A stretch of DNA of 64,000 bases from Dactylonectria macrodidyma (taxonomy: Eukaryota > Ascomycota > Sordariomycetes > Hypocreales > Nectriaceae), in NCBI GenBank assembly GCA_020744425.1, contig JAGMUV010000053.1, positions 124,001 to 188,000 on the forward strand, read 5' to 3'. Below, in pieces: positions 1 to 11,200 of this stretch; position 1 is the stretch's first letter, and each line of letters begins with the position of its first letter. Under the pieces are notes generated by a model. The model searched no databases. It had not been told where the DNA came from and saw nothing but the letters and a program-made list of their open reading frames with translations. The position numbers and the translations under genes were made by a program.

Positions 1-2490
1 CCTACCGCATGGATAAACATAAGGGGCCTTTATCAGACGTTCGGAGAAGATAAAGCAGCCCCTGAATCATGATAGCATCCTTGCCTGGCAATCTATAGCT
101 CAGAGCAACGGTGACAAGGGTAATAAGGTAAACTCCGTGGGAGTAGCGTTCTGGGCAAGGTTCATTGCAACACTAGTTAAAACCAACATTAGCATAGTGC
201 TCGCTGTTTAAGTAGTGGGTGCATAGAACGCTCTGCTAAAGCGTATCTGTAAGAGGCTACAAAATGACATAACACTTAGTGTTTAAACTAGACTCCCTGC
301 AAAGAGCAACGGCATTCTAAGGTAGGACCGTCGTTGGGCATCAAATGGATTTACCCTTAAAGTTGACTCGGATCTAGAGTTGTTTATCCCAATAAATGAT
401 CACGTTCAAGGCCGGCGCCAATTTGCAAATTGCCCTAAAATCACTAATTCTTAGCCACACACACCCGTCTCGAGTGCAGATTTGAGGTAGGTGCTGGCAG
501 TGAGACTTTATCTCCTGCGCCCGCACAGGTTTTGGTAGCAAGGAAGAAAAAACTAAAAAGCCCCGTGGCTTGCTGGTAATCCGCTCTCGGCCCCTGTGAT
601 ATGATGCTAGCCGCCCGGAGACGCGATCCGGAGCCACGCCACCAAGCCACATCACTCCGCCACAAAGTCATGCTGACACAGGCCTCCTAGACAGGAGAGC
701 TCCCGACGCAGTCGTTAGGTTTTTAAGTATGTAGGTAAAACACAGGCAGGCTTGCGAACCTGCTCTTCCGAGATTAAGAACTGGATGCAGTGTGTTGAGG
801 CCGCCTGTTATAAGGTCATGGGGGGTGGAGTATTGTCCCGCTTTCGGCTCAGATACTGAATCTCCAGCCCGTGGCTACCTCGGTAACTGCCGAGGAGGGA
901 CGCGTGCTGCGCGCTGGCTCAGAGATCGGGGATGCGGGCGTGCTGGCGAGTCATTGCGTGCTCCCAAAGCCAGTCCTGAGGTGTATCAAAATGGCCCCGT
1001 GGAAAGATAACCCGGGGACCTGGAATTCTGATGCAACCCTTACCTGACGAACTATCTGACGAGGCATCGCCAGCAGCTTCATGTATTGTTGTTGGCGGCT
1101 CTGCAGACGATTGGGATGTCTGTGATAATGAGGGCGATGATAGTGGGCTATCTCAGAGGGATTTCATAGGCAATAGGAGATAACAGCAAAACAGCTACTA
1201 GGAGGCATAGGGACAGACAGTGTAAGCGACGATGAGTTAGCATAATAGTATAACACACATGTGTTCTGATGATATCATAGTAGCTTGAAATTCGGGTTGT
1301 TATTTGTTATTGTTATTGTTGATGTTGACTGGAATGCAAGGGCGACCCTTAGTCATGTGCTATTCCATTTGTATCACAGAAAGTAGGGTGGCCGGCGTGG
1401 AATCGGAGCTCAGCCCCTGTCAGCCATAGTTCCTCTGGCCATTTACCTATTTGCACTGGACACATATTCATTCCCTTATTATGTATCAAACACAAGGTGC
1501 TACTAGCATAAAAGGTAGACAGGCGAGTTATTTACTAGAATAGCTACTGATATGACTTGTTATTATGCGAGGTGTTGGTATAGCTGAAATGACCTGCCCC
1601 CCCCCGGCCCGTGCACCGCGCGGGGCAGCAAGGGTGCATCGTTGACGGCGGAAGTCATGTGAAAGTGGCAGATAACAATCCTAACGCCACGGGCCGCTGA
1701 TATCCAGACGTCATGCAAGCGCGACATCTGCTGCTCTTAGCGCTTGAGAGACGAAAACCTTGTGGGTGGGTTCATGAGTCGTAATATCGTGGGTCACGGT
1801 CGCTTTATAGGGATGAAGCATTCAGAGGACAAAAGTTGAAAGGGTCGCGGATTGATTTTGAGCTAGGTGGCGCTGTTCCGTTGGCATTCCCGGAGGGCCC
1901 TGTGAGGGGAAGCAGGTAGGAAGCAGGTACTGGGGCTGCTACCCTGTGATCGACGCTCTCCTTACATGATGTGCCATTTTGTGGCTTGCGGAAGACCGGT
2001 ACATCGCCCCGGCGGAGCTGGCCGTGCAGGGGGGGTGAGTTCGTGTTTGCGCTACTGTCCGTTCTACCGCATTCGGCAGTTAGGACGCTGGGCGCCGGCA
2101 TGGTTCTGGGTTAGTGACAAACTGTGGCGAGAAGATGGTGTTCTAGCGCTGACGAGAATCCCCGGCCATCAACTTTCGTTTTGTGGAGATTAAGCCGTTG
2201 CCGTCGTCTCTATTCCATAATAGTACCAGCCTGACCTTAGCATCCGGTGACCAGCGCTGCGATCAATCCAAGCGCCCTCAAATCAAAGCAAATCAACCCA
2301 ATTCGAGTTACAGAATCCTTCAGTATGTTAAATCAAGGCAATAAGATTTAGACTTGCAAATCATCCAAATCCCCCTAATTTTGCGAGTCTTGCTATTCGC
2401 ACGGACAAAGTCACCGATTCGAAATCTGCCCCGTTTTTCCCTCGCATTCCCCACATCTCATTCAGCCGAAGGCTGACTCTACATTAATCC
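1..2490. other. no assignable gene
   Basis: I find no convincing gene in this stretch. Open frames are all under about 100 codons on both strands, with no recognisable domain and no chain of frames joined by good splice sites. A 50-codon acidic frame starts at 1031 (+) but has no homologue I know. A C-run sits near 1601-1611. It could be decayed transposon DNA; nothing seen proves this. Confidence 0.5.
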
Positions 2491-2497
2491 ATAAGTG

Positions 2498-2620
2498 CCT
2501 TTCGGTACGAAAGGTCTTTTAAGCTCTGGGATTCTCTACCCAAAAATCGACCGCTCATCCCTGCAAACATACCCCTGTAAAATTACCCGATTAGTCATCC
2601 CCGGCGCACCTCCGCTTGGC
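2498..2620 (-). mobile_element. solo Helitron family-A 3' end, reverse orientation
   Basis: Read on the minus strand this segment carries GGGTAATT, then ATCCCAGAGCTTAA, then the palindrome CCTTTCGTACCGAAAGG (2498-2514), a 7-bp stem with a TAC loop, followed by CA. The same ordered motifs end the full-length family-A Helitron at 15.8 kb and recur at 30.5 and 49.2 kb. No helicase gene is attached, so this is a truncated or non-autonomous Helitron end. Confidence 0.6.
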
Positions 2621-2955
2621 TGGAAATTTGGCAATTGCTAGGGGCGCCGCACCGTTTTGCTACGGACGCCGCATCCTTAGGCGTGCCGCACTTTTAGCGC
2701 TTCTCATTGGTCCAAAAAACTTATTGGCCCGTCAATCAGCCCCAGAAGGCGGTGAAGCCAGTCCGCCTCAACGCACCTTAACAGCGAGCCAATTGGCCAA
2801 TTGCATCGACTTTGTCAGGACTACCGCCGTTGTCACCTTTATTTCATGGAGTAACTCTAGAACAGGGGAAGGCGCACGTCCGCCGGGGGACGTTGGAAGT
2901 TGGAAGTTGGAAGCTAGGCGTAGTGGGCAAGTTGGCGGCTCCCTTGCGCTGAGTA

Positions 2956-2998
2956 AGTCGCCCACCCTAGTTTTGGCCCACCCCTGGCTTTGGCCCAC
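2956..2998 (+). repeat. left terminal inverted repeat of pogo element
   Basis: 43 bp, beginning AGTCGCCCACCC directly after the TA at 2954-2955; matches the inverted copy at 4850-4892 with two mismatches. Confidence 0.93.
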
Positions 2999-3058
2999 TC
3001 TATTTAGCCTCATCGCACAACTGGTACATCGACGTAACTAGGTCGCAACAAAGTCAAA

Positions 3059-4738
3059 TTAAATGGTAAAAATATAAGGAAAATCGCATTTGGCGCTCTT
3101 TACTCGCTTTCTTCGTCTGCACTTGAATCTCGCTCCATATAGCGTTTTGCTGGTCGCCGATTGCGTGCCGACCGTCGAGCCAGTGCGGCTCCTCTTCCGA
3201 CTCAGAGCTACTCTCCCCCCCACGATAATGACCTCTTGTACCGCATTTCTTGCCTTCCGAACACGTTGTTGAGGCTCTCGATTAGCTTGCGCAAGTATCT
3301 GCGCAAGGCTTGCAAAGCGCTCGTTCGGATCTTGGACGATTTTACGACGTTTAGCTGGTTTTGCCTGGGCGAGTTGCACCCGCAAGCGTTCGATCTCACG
3401 GTCCCTTAGTATAACCTCCATCGCAATCTTATCCAACGCCGCAGCGGCTTTCCGAATAGACAGTCATGAAGTAAGAGAGCTGCTCTTCTCAGCAAATAGC
3501 TTTACAACGTCGCCGCCGCGTTTTAGTGTTAAAATATCCGAGGTGACACGTAGTGGTATAGCTGGCCGTTTAGCCACCACGACCCATCGAGAATTTAGAG
3601 GTTTGGCTACGTTTTTAGGGTATAAGCCTGTCGCCTTCCACCCAGATTGAACGTTTTCCTTTCGAAGACCAATTTCTCGAGCGTTCCCATAAAATTCGAG
3701 AAAGTTTGCCTTTCCAACCTTTGTCGTATCTGTCAAAGCCGTATGCTCGCCAACTAGCCTACGATAGGCCGTTTTTAAACTGGAAAAGCAGCCGAGATCC
3801 AAGGGCTGGAGGACCTGGGAAGTATGAGCAGGGAAAAAGAGTAAGTGAACGTTGTTTAGGTAACACATAGTCATAAATTCGTCCGAGGTATGACTGCCGT
3901 GACCGTCGACGATAAGTAGGCGACTATCGGCTGGGTTCTCAGATTGCGTTTGGGGTAAAAACACCTTCCCTAGCCACTCCACAGCAATATCATTGCTTGT
4001 CCACCCGTTTTCCGAAAAGGTAACATGCCAGCCAGGATGCTTAGCTAGGAAATCCTTCTTGAACCATTGTTCTTGGATACTTTTGGCCTTGAAGATGACC
4101 AGGGGGTTCAAAGCGACCCCGAGCGCCGAGATGCACTCCACAATAGACGTCCAAGTCCGGGCATTTATCGTTTTGACTGGTACCGCGTTAGGATTCTCCT
4201 GCGAGGAGCCGATAACAAGCCCGTTAATGCCTTGGCCCTCCATAATGCCGCCCTCGTCGGCGTTGTGCCTCCGCCGGGGAGGGATCCAGCTCACAGTCTC
4301 GTATAGGTTGAACAAGTGCCTGATATTATCCGGAGTGGCCGCATTTATACGTTTCCAGTCAGTTCGACGGCCTAACTTTGTCTTGACGGCCAAATGGCGC
4401 TCCACGAAGTGACTGGACCACTTCCTCCTTAGGGGCTTGTGGTCACCTTGTTGTTTAAGCACGCTGCTAGCGATTGCTCGCACTTGTGCGTGTGTTGGCG
4501 TGTAACCGAGGGCCTCCTGCCGCAAAATCCATTGCTTAAGATGTTCTTCCTGATTGGCTGTGAGCCGCTGTTGGTCGTCGTGTGCCGTACGTTGAGGTTG
4601 GGCACCATTAAGGCGGGCACGAAGTGTCCCTCTTGGTACTCCATGGTGTGTGGCAGCGGTCCTGACGGCAACACCATTCCTGACGTCCACGATGGCGTTT
4701 TGTAGGTCCTGCTCTGTATATTCAGGCATTTCGAACAC
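3059..4738 (-). pseudogene. pogo-type DDD transposase with one premature stop
   Basis: The reading frame runs from ATG at 4738 for 424 codons, meets an in-frame TGA at 3464-3466, then stays open in the same frame to 3059, adding about 134 codons of typical C-terminal tail (coiled, KRRK-containing). Order of domains: psq-type helix-turn-helix (about residues 8-50), CENP-B-type helix-turn-helix (about 60-125), then the DDE-superfamily catalytic domain. All three acidic positions are visible: NADEGG, IVDGHGSH and QPLDLGC. The protein would act as a cut-and-paste transposase at the element's own TIRs. The single stop removes only the tail, so the inactivation looks recent, and the truncated form may keep some activity. 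Outside this stop the frame is clean. Confidence 0.92.
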
Positions 4739-4849
4739 GGAGAGGAAAATACAAAAGAAAGTAAGTCAATTGGTGAAAAATCCGATTTTTAACAATTTAT
4801 TGTAGGTGGTAGCGCGGATCTGACGCGTGCGGCGGAGCGCGTTTTTGGG

Positions 4850-4892
4850 GTGGGCCAAAGCCAGGGGTGGACCATAACTAGGGTGGGCGACT
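4850..4892 (-). repeat. right terminal inverted repeat of pogo element
   Basis: Inverted partner of 2956-2998; abuts the second TA of the target duplication at 4893-4894. Confidence 0.93.
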
Positions 4893-5288
4893 TAGCCTTT
4901 CGGTACAAAGCTTGCAACAAGAGCCTGTTTTACTAGTCGGTTGCTGCACGTGTTGAGAAGAGGGCGCGGTTTTAAGTGGTCGGCTCTGGGTGGGTGGATG
5001 AAGAGACTTGGCCAATAGGGCGTGTGTGTGTGTCACCTTTGTTTTGCATAGCCAATAAGACCTATGCAGAAGGCTTTCCGGAGCGAGTTTAATGCGGAAC
5101 CAAGAGGCCTAGCCAATAGGGTGAGGGTCAATAATTGAGACAGGGGATCAGGTGTTGAGATCATTGGACTTTATCACTCGCACTGGTGTTGAAACCACAC
5201 TCTTATTTCCCCCACATATCAATCTGTAAGTTTTCCAAACCCAGTACAACAGCCCAGAATACCACACACTATCACTATACTATGCTAC

Positions 5289-6811
5289 TTATAGTCTCTT
5301 GGTCGGATGCCTCTTGTTCTTGCCACCTGGTTCGGTAGTTGATGACCTCATATTAGGACGAACGGAGGATCGGAGTGTGGCAGATATGTTAGGTGATGGA
5401 GAGTCCTCGTTTTCCTTCGCTTCACCTTCTTCATGATTATCATTTTCATCAGAGTCTACGGATGTTAAAGGGGAGACCGGCGACCCTGCAATGATTGGAG
5501 ATGTTTCGGTAGTTACAGTAGACCCCCTGAGTCTCTTGGGGGCGGGGTTGTTCGAACTTGACTGAGACGATGGAGATGCGGAGATTGCGGGCCTTTTGTT
5601 CTGAGATGGAGTAACGGGTTGTTGGGATGGACCTCGCTGCGGCGATTGTGATGATTGTGAGCGTGACTGTTGCACCTGTGAAGATTTCTTTGAGGGAGAC
5701 TTGAACATAGACCTCGCTGCTGCGAAGCCGCCAGCTTGGGATGGGCCAGGTTCGGTTTTGGAGGGGGAGACTGTGTTAGCGGCAGGTGCAGGTGGCGTGC
5801 TCTTGTCTGGAAACGTCCAAGAGTCGGGAACGACAATGAAAACATAGTCCTTCTCATCAACTGTAGGGGCAGCTACCATAAGACTATGGTCAAGCAGGCC
5901 AACAATCTTGCCGACGCAGTTGAAGGGAACACCTGGAACAAACTGTGTATCTTTCCTATCTGCCATCTTCTTGCAGAGGAGAGAGAATGGCAAAGCGCGA
6001 ATGGGAAAGAGAATAAATACTTGAAAGGGGTGGAAGCCTTTGAAAGGGCTCTTTGATGGCTGACCCGGCGTGATGTAGGTACAGCACTGGATAAATGCAC
6101 AGCATCTCAGCTGCGCATCATCCAACATCGGGACAGAATCCTTGATCAAGTGGGTTTGACCAGTCCCGAGAACCTGCCCCGTCAAAGAAACAACCGGTTG
6201 GATAAGTGGAAAGCCCTCACTATTGCAAAGAGTTCGTGGGTCAAGGCTGATAGTTACATTAGTGGCAAGCGCGATAGTGGAACTCGAGCTAAGGGGAAAT
6301 GATAAGTCTGCTTACGCTTGGTATCCAAAGTCGCGTATGAGAACAACTGAACCTTGTACACTTCGCCATCACCATCTTCATCGCTGAAAACATCGGGCTC
6401 CCGTAGCACCCACTCCAGTGCGTAGGGGTGTACTTTGCCAGTGAAATGGAACCACTGATTCTGCCACTCCGAATCAACAATCTGCTGGTTATAGACAGAG
6501 AGGTTGAGACTAAAGTAGATCGGCAGTGGATCAGGGGATCGATACCCTTCAGGACGCAGCACAGAATATTCAGGCAGTGTCATATAGGGAGGGGGTGGAA
6601 GAAAAGCTCTGCCAAGAGCTTCAACATTAAGGCTCTTTATAAGTTGCTCATCTGATGTAGGAAACCGCGTTGGGGTATCCAGCTGACCAAAAAAGGACAT
6701 GGTCATGTCACTACCAAGGTTTTTCGGAGAGTCATGAGGCATGCGCGGAGGGGGATGGCCGCTAAGAGTGGAAGTCGAGGTAGAATTTGAGGTAGAAGTA
6801 GATGAAGACAT
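5289..6811 (-). pseudogene. antisense Helitron-A accessory gene, unknown product, frameshifted
   Basis: The frame opens at ATG 6811 with a Ser/Thr-rich leader and continues to about 6310. There the coding potential moves to another frame that runs to the stop at 5289. No splice pair fits: the apparent GTAAGC donor gives the wrong phase for every nearby acceptor, and the acceptors would leave introns of 27 or 69 nt. A one-base deletion near AAGCAG is the simplest reading. The product would be about 505 aa. The middle carries hydrophobic beta-like stretches, including GKIVGLLDHSLMVA and YVFIVVPDSW. The last 150 residues are Ser/Pro/Gln-rich, then acidic, then basic (KNKRHPTKRL). I do not recognise the family. 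The beta pattern would suit OB folds, and some plant Helitrons carry RPA-like ssDNA-binding genes, so that is a hypothesis only. It is transcribed away from RepHel across the 6.8-8.3 kb spacer. Confidence 0.55.
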
Positions 6812-6875
6812 GATATATTGAACTAGCAAATGTTTCACAAAAAAAAAAATGGGAGAGCAGTTAAGATTACGACTT

Positions 6876-6911
<36 letters not shown>
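6876..6911. repeat. GT/GA microsatellite
   Basis: A GT run followed by about 12 GA units, 65 bp upstream of the start codon of the antisense gene, where it would lie in the 5' leader or promoter. Confidence 0.9.
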
Positions 6912-7519
6912 TAATTGTAAGATAAGCCTGTAAGATTGGCATGCAAATGTACAGAAGAAAGAAGAAACACATCTGATATTTATAATCGATTAAATGATAT
7001 AGTATATACAATGCGAAGATTGATACCACTTGGTAAAGATACTGTATTTCATTGCGCAGAGAGGATGTGGCATCGCCGATCTCCATCCAACATTTTCAGC
7101 CAAGAGCTACTATCCCTGTCGATGTGGATACTCGCACAATTGAATTGATCAATTAAGATAGATGGTGAACAGATCTGCCTTTTCCATGAGTACAAAGGAT
7201 TGGCCAAAACGTCAGCACATGTCGCCGATCGCAGTAAAGCGTCTTGAGGTAAGAACCTTGATGCCTGTCAAGTGGATACTTGCACAGCGGAATTGATCAA
7301 TCAACGTAGCTGTTGAACAGAATTGCTTCTTCTATGATTACAAAGGATTGACTAAGAAATTAATGCATGAAAAAAAGAAGAAAAAAAAGAAAGTATGAGA
7401 GCTGAGCAGTATTTGATAGGTAGATGAAATAACGTGGTGTGTATTATATCAATCACATAAGTGCCCATCGATGTTACCATTACAACGAAAGAGGGTGAAG
7501 GGATATTTTGATCTATTGG
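6912..7519. other. spacer between divergent Helitron-A genes
   Basis: AT-rich with no long open frame. Two related blocks (about 7125-7200 and 7275-7350) share GTGGATACT-GCACA, AATTGATCAA and TACAAAGGATTG, so it contains a diverged duplication of about 150 bp. Promoters of both divergent genes probably lie between here and 8297. Confidence 0.6.
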
Positions 7520-7960
7520 TATATCAATACTGCAGCGACCATATGAATAAGAGGGTGGGGGAGTATGATGCCGTACTGGTATACCGGTGTAATAGCATTC
7601 CGACTAGATAATGGGATAAATAATGAAGCCCGATGTTATTAATGTTAGAAGAATAAGAGGGTGTAGGAGTATGATGCTCTACTGGTATGCCGGTGTGATG
7701 ATGCTCCGACCAGATAATGGGATGAATAATCAAGCCCGATGTTATTAATGTTAGAAGAATAAGAAGGTGTAGGAGTATGATGCTCTACTGGTATGCCGGT
7801 GTGATAATGCTCCGAGTGGATGATGGAATGAATAATCAAGCCCGAAGTTAATCATCACGAAAGTAAGAGGGTGGAGGAATATGATGCTCTATTGGTATGT
7901 CGGTGTGATGATGCTCCGAGTAGATGACGGGATGAATAATCAAGTCCGATATTGGGATGA
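7520..7960. repeat. minisatellite, about 4 units of ~106 bp
   Basis: Four head-to-tail units start near 7535, 7644, 7750 and 7857. Landmarks that recur at 106-107 bp are AAGAGGGTG-AGGAGTATGATGC, CTGGTATGCCGGTGTGAT and ATGAATAATCAAGCCCGA. Units 2 and 3 are nearly identical and the outer ones have diverged. Minus-strand frames here only reflect the repeat. Confidence 0.85.
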
Positions 7961-8297
7961 AATTGGAAGAGTAAAGAAGACCGTGGTGGGATAGACCTTT
8001 TATTTATTGGTAGGAGGGTCAAGACAATGACGATAGACGATATTATCATATAGTTTGATAGGTATAATAGAGATAAAGATGACGTGGGAGTATCGGGATA
8101 GAATTGGATCAAGAGCAGAGTAGGACCGGCTGGTGTGGGAGAATCGAAATCTGCCCCAAAATGTACCGATCACAAAACAGCATTGTGAATGGTATCAACC
8201 TTTATCATTCATATTTATAATACTATTTGGCTTAATACATATGATTAAACACCCTAATTAAACACCCTAAGAATATTCGTACGTATCCTATCTTGTA

Positions 8298-11200
8298 ATG
8301 GATCCGTCATTATCTGCTCTACTTGAAAGGTTGCGTGGTCAAACGCCTGGCGGCACAGTCAGCAGTGTCGGGCTGAAGACATACAATGATATTTTTGGTG
8401 CGACAAACTGGAATACAAACGCAACACCAAGAGAATCACATTCTACTGTCCAACCAAGCATATCCGATCGTGTTCCGGATGTGCAGCCTGTGGGCCTGGC
8501 ATTAAGGAAGTCACACGCTACTGTCCAACCGAGTACACCTGGTGATTTTCCAGAAACCGTACCTATAGACCCGGCACTAGAGGGATCACAATCAACTGGC
8601 CAATCAAGCAAACCAGGTAATCACCAACAATATCGATCAAGTGTAAATCAAATCGACAATGCCAATGCGCAAACACAGGCGGCAGGAAACTGGATGAGTC
8701 GGCCACCACCAGGGAGCACGACGCCGATACAAGTGCCTCCAAGAAAAAGAGGCAGACCGCGAGGTTCTCGTGTACCAAGGCGGAGAGATGTTCGAGAAGG
8801 AAACCGGGTGCAGGAACATCAGCCAAGTGCATACCAAGCCGACACCATCAATACTCAAATACGGGGACCTGAAAGCCGGATGAGTCGACCGCCGCCAAGG
8901 AGTACGACACCAATACAGGTGCCTCCAAGATCAAGAGGCAAACCGCGAACTTCTCGTGCATCAAGACGGAAGGATGCCCGGGAAAGAAACTGGAGGCAAA
9001 GGAGACAAACCCAACAGCAAAGACCACTGGTTGCCGTTGGGACCCCTCCAGCCGGTTTCCAGTTGCCATCTAATGCTCCACGACGTCAGAAAATGAGATC
9101 GCAACAAGCACAGCAACTAAAACCTGCAGAGGATAAACTGGATCGACGTGGATGTATGGCAAGACTGAGGTTTCAAGATGGCCAACAAGAACTTGGCGCC
9201 AAGCGTAAGGCTGATCAACACGGACAAGAACAAAACCAAAGGCAAAATCGAAGACGGGTTGAGAACAGCAACCTTGAAGAGCAAACCCAGGCATTAGAGA
9301 GGGTCATTGAGCATCTGGAAGATGAATTTACAGAGAAGGAGAGAATATCCTACACAAAGGATTGGCGTAAGTCGGTCCCCCGTGAGAGGAACATATCCAC
9401 AGTCATGGATTTTTATCAAGCATTTCACAACATCGACACCCTACCCATACACACATGCATGATATGCTATCAGAAGATCAGCACCATGGAGATAAAAGAG
9501 CTTAGCTGGGAAGAGTGGACAAATAGCGCAGCGATGAAGAGCTGCCGCACATATTCATGTCCAGATTGCTTCCCTGTTGGCAAGGCTATACCGAGCTGCG
9601 AAAACTGTGCAATGAAGATCCGCGAATGCAATATGGCGCGGGGCGGGAACTTGCATCAAGCACTTGGTTGCGAGCACATGTACCCGGATGCTCTCAGAGA
9701 CTTGACATTGATTGAGGAGAAGCTGATTGCACTCAACACCCATTTCGGCTTCATTGCAAGAATCAAAGTCACAAAAAGCACCAAACAGAGTACGGCATAT
9801 GCACGCCATGTAAAGGGCCATATAACTGTGTTTCCAAACAGTGTTCAAGACTTGGTTACCACAGTACTACCACATCCGCTTCTACAATCTTTGGAGGACA
9901 TCCATATATCCTGGCATGGGCCGCAGAGACCAGCCCCCAGCGATCTATCCAAGTTGCTCTCAGTCCGGCGAGGGGCTGTGGAACGGGCGCTGCTTTGGCT
10001 AAAAGAATTTAACCCCCACTATCGGCATATCCAAATCGACAAAGCCGAGTTGGATAGTTGGGGAGAGCCGGCGCACGGGGTTCCGAGCAAGATCTATGAC
10101 AGGATAGAGAGAGATGAACCATCGGCATGGGAAAAAACGCGAACAGCGCATATTGTGCCCCCAGCAGAACGTGGAATGGATGACATCGAGCCCCAGTCAC
10201 TCGAACAGATTGTGGACGGGCTGGGCAGAGCGTATGATGAGAATGAGGTAAGTTACGACGAGGATCAGCAGCTCTACGACGAGCGCACTAGGGAGGAGCT
10301 CGAGTATGAGGGCATGGGAAGCTTCCTTGATGAGATTCTTGCATCTGGTATGTTTCCACTGGATACAGCACCGCGAGCGACCGATGCCGATAAGCTGCAA
10401 TTTGCCATTGATACAATCAGAGGTGGACAGACAAATGCGCAGGCACAGCCGCCCAACCCGCCGGCTGGGAGCGCGCAGGGTTCGCACCTTCAGCCATACA
10501 TTCACATTTCAAGAGGCAATGAGTTTGCAGATGTCAATGATCTCTGGCATCTTGCAAAAGCATTTCCGACACTATTCCCGTTCGGTTTCGGTGGGCCACG
10601 GTGTAAGGAAGAGATGGAATCGGACCTGTGGCAGAACAGTGTCCAGCTCACAGGTCATGTCCGTGATAGAGACAGTATTGGAGAGGGTGGGGAGGGTGGA
10701 GAGGATGCGACTCCGCCAACACGTAACCTCGGACTTCACGCATGGATGCAGAAAGTGCTGCAACGACATGGTGGTCGCTTTGCCAATCATCCGGCATTTT
10801 CATTCCTAGTCTTCAACATAGAGGTTCGGTCTAGGAATAGAGGAGTAAGTATGGTGAGCGTGCGACGGAACGATTTTCCTGAGGTGGAGAGGATCATTCA
10901 GTCGTTAACACTAGAGAGACTGGCGGAAGTGCAAAAGGAGTTAGAGGCTGGCGGGAGCACCCGAGATGAAGATATCAAAAAGCTCCTGCGATACATTTCA
11001 TACTTTGGCTACAAACAGGCCATGTCGCAGGAGTCGCGGCTAGCCATGCGCAGAAAGATTAAAGCGCTCATCATCAGATACGGTATACCGGCGATTTGGT
11101 TTACGCTGAACCCTAATGACATTACGAACCCGGTAAAACTACGTCTGGCGGCATACCGAAAGGAGGACAAGGCTGCCGCGGAAGCAACCCTGCTTCGGGC

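Larger units (their letters stand above)
2956..4892 (-). mobile_element. pogo/Tigger-type DNA transposon, 1937 bp
   Basis: The element is bounded by 43-bp terminal inverted repeats (2956-2998 and 4850-4892) that differ at two positions and begin AGTCGCCCACCC. A TA dinucleotide lies on each side (2954-2955 and 4893-4894), the target duplication expected of Tc1/mariner-pogo elements. The unoccupied site, with a single TA at 47474-47475, is present in the paralogous repeat at 47.4 kb, so both boundaries are confirmed inside the window. Almost all of the interior is the transposase frame on the minus strand. Near-identical TIRs suggest recent insertion. Confidence 0.93.
2862..5152. repeat. dispersed repeat copy A, split by the pogo element
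   Basis: The left part (about 2862-2955) and right part (about 4893-5152) together match the uninterrupted repeat at 47383-47760 with a few per cent divergence. Shared landmarks are a doubled TTGGAAG track, CCTTTCGGTAC just right of the insertion point, and GCCAATAAGACCTATGCA. The repeat has no reading frame. CCTTTCGGTAC is half of the Helitron terminal hairpin, so it may be non-autonomous Helitron debris; that is inference. Confidence 0.8.

Noticed and set aside
2616..3041. 141-codon plus-strand frame across the pogo boundary
   Set aside because: It crosses the element's left end and so cannot be an old gene; no known motif.
6244..6315. Intron in the antisense Helitron-A gene (GTAAGC donor, CTATCAG acceptor, 69 nt)
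   Set aside because: The sites look good but joining them puts the downstream exon out of frame, and the sequence between them is open and coding-like in the downstream frame.
7524..8112. Minus-strand frames with repeated HHTGIPVEHHTPTPSYSS
   Set aside because: The peptide repeat only mirrors the 106-bp minisatellite.
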